From Deltaproteobacteria bacterium (lineage in GTDB: Bacteria > Desulfobacterota > Syntrophia > Syntrophales > Smithellaceae): DNA of 9,830 nt. Each line of letters begins with the position of its first letter. Position 1 is the stretch's first letter. Positions 7,092 to 9,830 of this stretch are shown in pieces. The DNA lies in contig SBEK01000147.1 of the NCBI GenBank assembly GCA_009668925.1, positions 1-9,830 of the forward strand. The letters run 5' to 3'. Position numbers and translations under genes: made by a program. The notes beneath the pieces were generated by a model that saw only the letters and a list, made by a program, of their open reading frames with translations, was not told where the DNA came from and did not search any database.

Positions 7092-7412
7092 CCTGGTGCC
7101 CTCTTTCTTTCGCAATGGTCCAATACCCGCAGGCATTTTGTATCGCTGATCTCTTGAAGGCTGCCGATATCCCATCATCTTCCCAATAAAAAAGTTGAAA
7201 GAGACATGCATCCTTCGGTTCTTGATTCTCTGAGAAGAATTCCGAGGTGTTTGGTTGATCGATTTATGCCCGCCGGATGCATTCTTGAATTATCAACCAT
7301 TATCTGGTATCGACTACCGCAATGTGTCTCCGCGGGATCAGCTGAAAATCGCTTGAACCGTGGATGTGCTGCAGGACAAAACGTCCTGACATCGTCTTTA
7401 GGAAAAGAATAA
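7092..7412. other. 321-bp spacer, apparently non-coding
   Basis: The stretch is richer in A and T than its flanks. A plus-strand frame (7206-7412, 68 codons) ends directly against the next ATG, but it has no good ribosome site, no recognisable motif and an implausible composition, so I do not call it. I see no clear terminator for the upstream ligase gene. A poor promoter-like pair is present (TTGAAT 7285-7290, 17 nt, TATCGA 7308-7313). A small hairpin near the end is listed separately. Confidence 0.5.
7372..7388 (+). promoter_or_regulatory. Hairpin just upstream of the acyl-CoA synthetase ribosome site
   Basis: CAGGAC (7372-7377) pairs perfectly with GTCCTG (7383-7388) across a 5-nt AAAAC loop, ending 24 nt before the ATG at 7413. 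The AGGA ribosome site lies just after it. The stem is only 6 bp and has no T-run, so it is not a terminator. It could affect translation, or it could be chance. Confidence 0.3.
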
Positions 7413-8891
7413 ATGATCAAGTCCATTTTAGAAAGTCCATTGTATCCGATTATTAATCCGAAGAGCATCGCCTTTTTCGGCGCATCCAATAATTTCGTGC
7501 GCATGGGATCCCTGATGCTGTCGTCCGTCCAGGCGCTGGGGTATGAAGGAAAAATATTCCCGATTCATCTGACGGAAAAACAAGTGCGCGGGCTCAAGGC
7601 TTATGAGAACATCATGGACGTGCCCGAAGTGCCGGATCTGGCCATTATCGTTCTGCCGACGGACATTGTCTGCCGGACGCTTGCGGACTGCGGTAAGAAG
7701 GGCATCCGCCACGCCATTGTTGTTTCCGGAGGATTCCGGGAGGCGGGTCCGGAAGGCGCAGCCCTGCAGAGAGAATTGGAGGCCGTGGCCGACCGGTTCG
7801 GCATCCGCTTTCTCGGCCCGAATTGTCTCGGTATCGCGAACCCCCATCTCAAACTCAATCCGACGACGATCACCGCTGAAGGTGCTCCCGGATTTGTAGG
7901 TCTGGCCTCGCAGAGCGGCAGCTTTGTGACCCAGATGTTTGATTACCTGCACCGCCACGGGATGGGGTTCAGCGCGGCGGTGAGCGTGGGAAACGAGGCC
8001 AATATCGATATCGTCGACTGCCTGGAATATCTGGGCGCCTGTCCCCATACAAAAGTGATAACGCTCTATATTGAAGGGATTACCCGCGGCAGAAAATTTA
8101 TCGAAGCGGCGCAGGCCATTGTGCCGCATAAGCCGATCGTGGCCCTTTATGTCGGCGGATCCGAAGCGGGCCGTCATGCGGGTTTGTCGCACACCGGGTC
8201 GCTTTCGGGACCCAATGAACTTTACGACGGCGCCTTCAAACAATGCGGCATTATCCGGGCCAAGACGCTTACGGAAATGTTTGATTACGCGCTGGCCCTG
8301 GGAACACTCCCGCGGCCCGGCGGGAACAGGGTCATCATCCAGACGCATTCCGGTGGGCCGGGGGCCACGGCGGCCGACGCCTGCGGGCGGGCCGGGCTCA
8401 CGCTGCCCCGGCTCTCCGCGGAAACGGTGGAAAAGCTTAAACCCATGATTCCCAAAACGGCCAGCACGGCGAATCCGCTGGATTTGACTTACAGCTTAAA
8501 TTCAGCGGAGAATTTTTTTAATATTCCCGATATTCTGCTTGGCGAGAAGAATGCGGACATGCTTCTGGCTTATTTGCTCTCTCCGGGAATGTTTATGGAG
8601 CGCATCATGAAAGAGATGGGGGTGCCTGAAGAAACGATTCCGGCCGAGCGCGATAAGATGATTACGGATCACGCAAAAGCCTTCCTGAGTCTCGCTGCCC
8701 GCCATCCGGATAAGCCGATCGTCGGCTTCACTTACCGCAGTCTTCAGGAGGGCCTGGTCCGCTACCTGCTTGACCGGGGCATTCCCGTTTACCAGGATCC
8801 GGAACGCGCCGCGCGGGCCATGGCAGCGGTGCTGCAGTATTATAAGAAACGCGAAAAATTGGCCGAACGGACGACGGCGTTTTGCGCCTGA
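7413..8891 (+). CDS. NDP(ADP)-forming acyl-CoA synthetase, alpha-subunit type
   Basis: Enzymes of this family interconvert acyl-CoA + ADP + phosphate with acid + ATP + CoA through a phospho-histidine. This 492-residue protein covers the alpha part. It has an N-terminal CoA-binding Rossmann domain (about 12-140; NPKSIAFFGASNN, GPNCLGI), a succinyl-CoA-synthetase-like domain (about 155-290) with LASQSGS (164-170) and SVGNEANID (191-199), and a third ligase-type domain (about 300-475). H260 in AGLSHTGSLSG is the expected phosphorylated histidine. E195 in GNEANID matches the glutamate that supports it in relatives. No ATP-grasp (beta) domain is fused, and none is encoded within the following 0.9 kb, so a partner must be elsewhere. 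The ATG at 7413 follows AGGA by 8 nt and directly abuts an upstream TAA. Neighbours suggest organic-acid activation or ATP formation from CoA thioesters. The substrate is unknown, and a protein-acetyltransferase-related role is less likely because no GNAT domain is present. Confidence 0.9.
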   Translation: MIKSILESPLYPIINPKSIAFFGASNNFVRMGSLMLSSVQALGYEGKIFPIHLTEKQVRGLKAYENIMDVPEVPDLAIIVLPTDIVCRTLADCGKKGIRHAIVVSGGFREAGPEGAALQRELEAVADRFGIRFLGPNCLGIANPHLKLNPTTITAEGAPGFVGLASQSGSFVTQMFDYLHRHGMGFSAAVSVGNEANIDIVDCLEYLGACPHTKVITLYIEGITRGRKFIEAAQAIVPHKPIVALYVGGSEAGRHAGLSHTGSLSGPNELYDGAFKQCGIIRAKTLTEMFDYALALGTLPRPGGNRVIIQTHSGGPGATAADACGRAGLTLPRLSAETVEKLKPMIPKTASTANPLDLTYSLNSAENFFNIPDILLGEKNADMLLAYLLSPGMFMERIMKEMGVPEETIPAERDKMITDHAKAFLSLAARHPDKPIVGFTYRSLQEGLVRYLLDRGIPVYQDPERAARAMAAVLQYYKKREKLAERTTAFCA

Positions 8892-8943
8892 ACGTCATGG
8901 TTGGGGCTTCTGCATTTTGTTTTGCTTCTGGGCAATGATGTTG

Positions 8944-8972
8944 TTGACTTAGCGACGCCATATTTTTATACT
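8944..8972 (+). promoter_or_regulatory. Strong sigma70-type promoter, probably for the ankyrin gene
   Basis: TTGACT (8944-8949), 17 nt, TATACT (8967-8972) matches the consensus at five of six positions in each box with ideal spacing. Transcription would start near 8979, leaving a leader of about 165 nt before the ATG at 9145. It is the best promoter-like sequence in the window. Confidence 0.65.
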
Positions 8973-9077
8973 TGAATCGTCAGCGGATAGATGGCGACCG
9001 GGGAAGCCGAAGAAGCATGCCCTCGGCAGCCGTATACTGAAATGGCGGGCGCCGCTCTTTCCCGCAACGGGGATGGT

Positions 9078-9117
9078 GCTCAAAGGGCTGACGTCTGGAA
9101 TTGCTCAGAAGGGCTGA
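9078..9117 (+). repeat. Imperfect direct repeat in the ankyrin gene leader
   Basis: GCTCAAAGGGCTGA (9078-9091) recurs as GCTCAGAAGGGCTGA (9103-9117), differing by one inserted base, with repeat starts 25 nt apart. A short CCCG-CAA-CGGG hairpin (9061-9071) sits just before it. The role is unknown; a regulator site or an RNA element is possible, and chance is not excluded. Confidence 0.4.
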
Positions 9118-9144
9118 TGCATAAACGATCGGGGAGCAAAAAAC

Positions 9145-9830
9145 ATGAAAAGCAGAAGGATCATTTTCGGATTCATTTTTTCGGCGTTGTTGACTGTTTC
9201 ATTATCCGCCGCCGGTTTTGCCGACAGCCGGATGCCGCCGCCGGACAATCCCCTCCTGGAAGCGGTTAAAAAAAACGATCTGCCGGCCGTGAGGGCCGCT
9301 TTGAAGGCAGGCGGCGCCTATGAAATCAATCAGCGGGGCATCACCGGAGATCTGCCGCTCGTAAGGGCCGCCCGCAATGGCAATCTGGAAATTGTCCAGC
9401 TGCTGGCCGAACACGGCGCGACAATCGATATCGGCAAAGACAGGGGCGAGAGAACCCCTTTAATCGAAGCCGCTGCTCAGGGGCATGTTGACGTCGTAAA
9501 ATTTCTCCTGGAAAAAGGCGCCGATGTCAATGCGCGGGGCAGCGGACTAACGCCGCTGCTTGCGGCGAGCGTCTGGGGGAATCTGCCCGCCGGACCTCCC
9601 GGGGATAAAACAAAAACGATTCAGGCCCTCCTGGAAAACGGCGCGGACGTGAATGTTCAGGATGAGTCCTGGCTGAAAACAGGCCGGACGCCGCTGATGT
9701 ATGCCGTGCTGCGGGGAGACGCCGCCGTGGTGCAGGCCCTGTTGGCGAAAGGTGCAAGGAAGGACTTGAAAAATAAGGACGGGGATACCGCTTTGTCTCT
9801 GGCCAGAAAGAAAGGATTGGAATACATCGC
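9145..9830 (+). CDS. Secreted ankyrin-repeat protein, 3' end beyond right edge
   Basis: The reading frame is open for 228 codons to the window edge. Residues 1 to about 26 form a signal peptide (positively charged MKSRR, hydrophobic IIFGFIFSALLTVSLSAAG, cleavage near GFA-DS). At least five ankyrin repeats follow: about 36-66, 69-97, 103-132, 135-171 and 180-210, with another begun at 213. Typical units are GERTPLIEAAAQGHVDVVKFLLEKGADVNA and RTPLMYAVLRGDAAVVQALLAKGA. The fourth repeat carries an insertion of about 10 residues rich in Gly, Pro and Lys (147-157). Ankyrin repeats bind other proteins; periplasmic ones are known, but a partner cannot be inferred here. The ATG at 9145 follows GGGGAG (9131-9136) by 8 nt. 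The C-terminal part is unseen and could hold more repeats or another domain. Confidence 0.9.
   Translation, partial: MKSRRIIFGFIFSALLTVSLSAAGFADSRMPPPDNPLLEAVKKNDLPAVRAALKAGGAYEINQRGITGDLPLVRAARNGNLEIVQLLAEHGATIDIGKDRGERTPLIEAAAQGHVDVVKFLLEKGADVNARGSGLTPLLAASVWGNLPAGPPGDKTKTIQALLENGADVNVQDESWLKTGRTPLMYAVLRGDAAVVQALLAKGARKDLKNKDGDTALSLARKKGLEYI

Noticed and set aside
7206..7412. Small plus-strand open frame (68 codons) abutting the acyl-CoA synthetase ATG
   Set aside because: No good ribosome site, motif or coding-like composition. The TAA-ATG contact is probably chance.
7428..8348. Minus-strand open frame of 306 codons antisense to the acyl-CoA synthetase gene
   Set aside because: It is long, but it lies wholly over a well-recognised gene, has no domain features, and fits the long antisense frames common in GC-rich genes.
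8991..9269. Plus-strand open frame (92 codons) overlapping the start of the ankyrin gene
   Set aside because: It overlaps the signal peptide region of a convincing gene in another frame, lacks a clear ribosome site and shows no family features.

Overview
The window is about 9.8 kb of ordinary, gene-dense bacterial chromosome with a moderately high GC content. The gene styles suggest a Deltaproteobacterium (Desulfobacterota), perhaps Syntrophales-like. They include a PaaK/CapK-type CoA ligase beside an NDP-forming acyl-CoA synthetase alpha subunit, Cys-containing FKBP_N-type FKBPs, and NadA next to Mfd. This placement is an inference from family resemblance, because there is no rRNA or other marker gene here. 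I see no tRNA, rRNA, CRISPR array, insertion sequence or phage gene.

Layout. Positions 1-2181 are transcribed leftward: nadA (quinolinate synthase, NAD biosynthesis) followed closely by the 5' part of mfd (transcription-repair coupling factor), which runs off the left edge. A 155-bp divergent spacer (2182-2336) carries two candidate promoters whose -35 boxes overlap on opposite strands. From it moeA (molybdenum cofactor assembly) is read rightward. Next is a tandem pair of paralogous FKBP-type prolyl isomerases. The first (3730-4449) has an ordinary secretion signal, and the second (4631-5368) has a lipoprotein signal. Each is followed by a strong hairpin; the one after the second copy is a good intrinsic terminator.

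After a 296-bp spacer that ends in a good sigma70-type promoter comes a PaaK/CapK-family adenylate-forming ligase (5730-7091). A 321-bp apparently non-coding spacer follows, then an NDP(ADP)-forming acyl-CoA synthetase alpha subunit (7413-8891) with the expected phospho-histidine and no ATP-grasp partner in view. The right end holds a near-consensus promoter (8944-8972), a leader of about 165 nt with a small direct repeat, and the start of a secreted ankyrin-repeat protein that runs off the right edge.

How the genes work together. nadA-mfd looks like one transcription unit, though the two proteins have no obvious functional link. moeA stands alone. The FKBP pair most likely provides periplasmic and membrane-anchored folding factors that arose by local duplication. 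The two CoA-thioester enzymes may both serve organic-acid activation, but each seems to have its own leader.

I did not find a clear undescribed system. The most notable points are the FKBP duplication with divergent targeting, the apparently orphan acyl-CoA synthetase alpha subunit next to a CoA ligase, the uncertain start of mfd, and the ankyrin gene leader.
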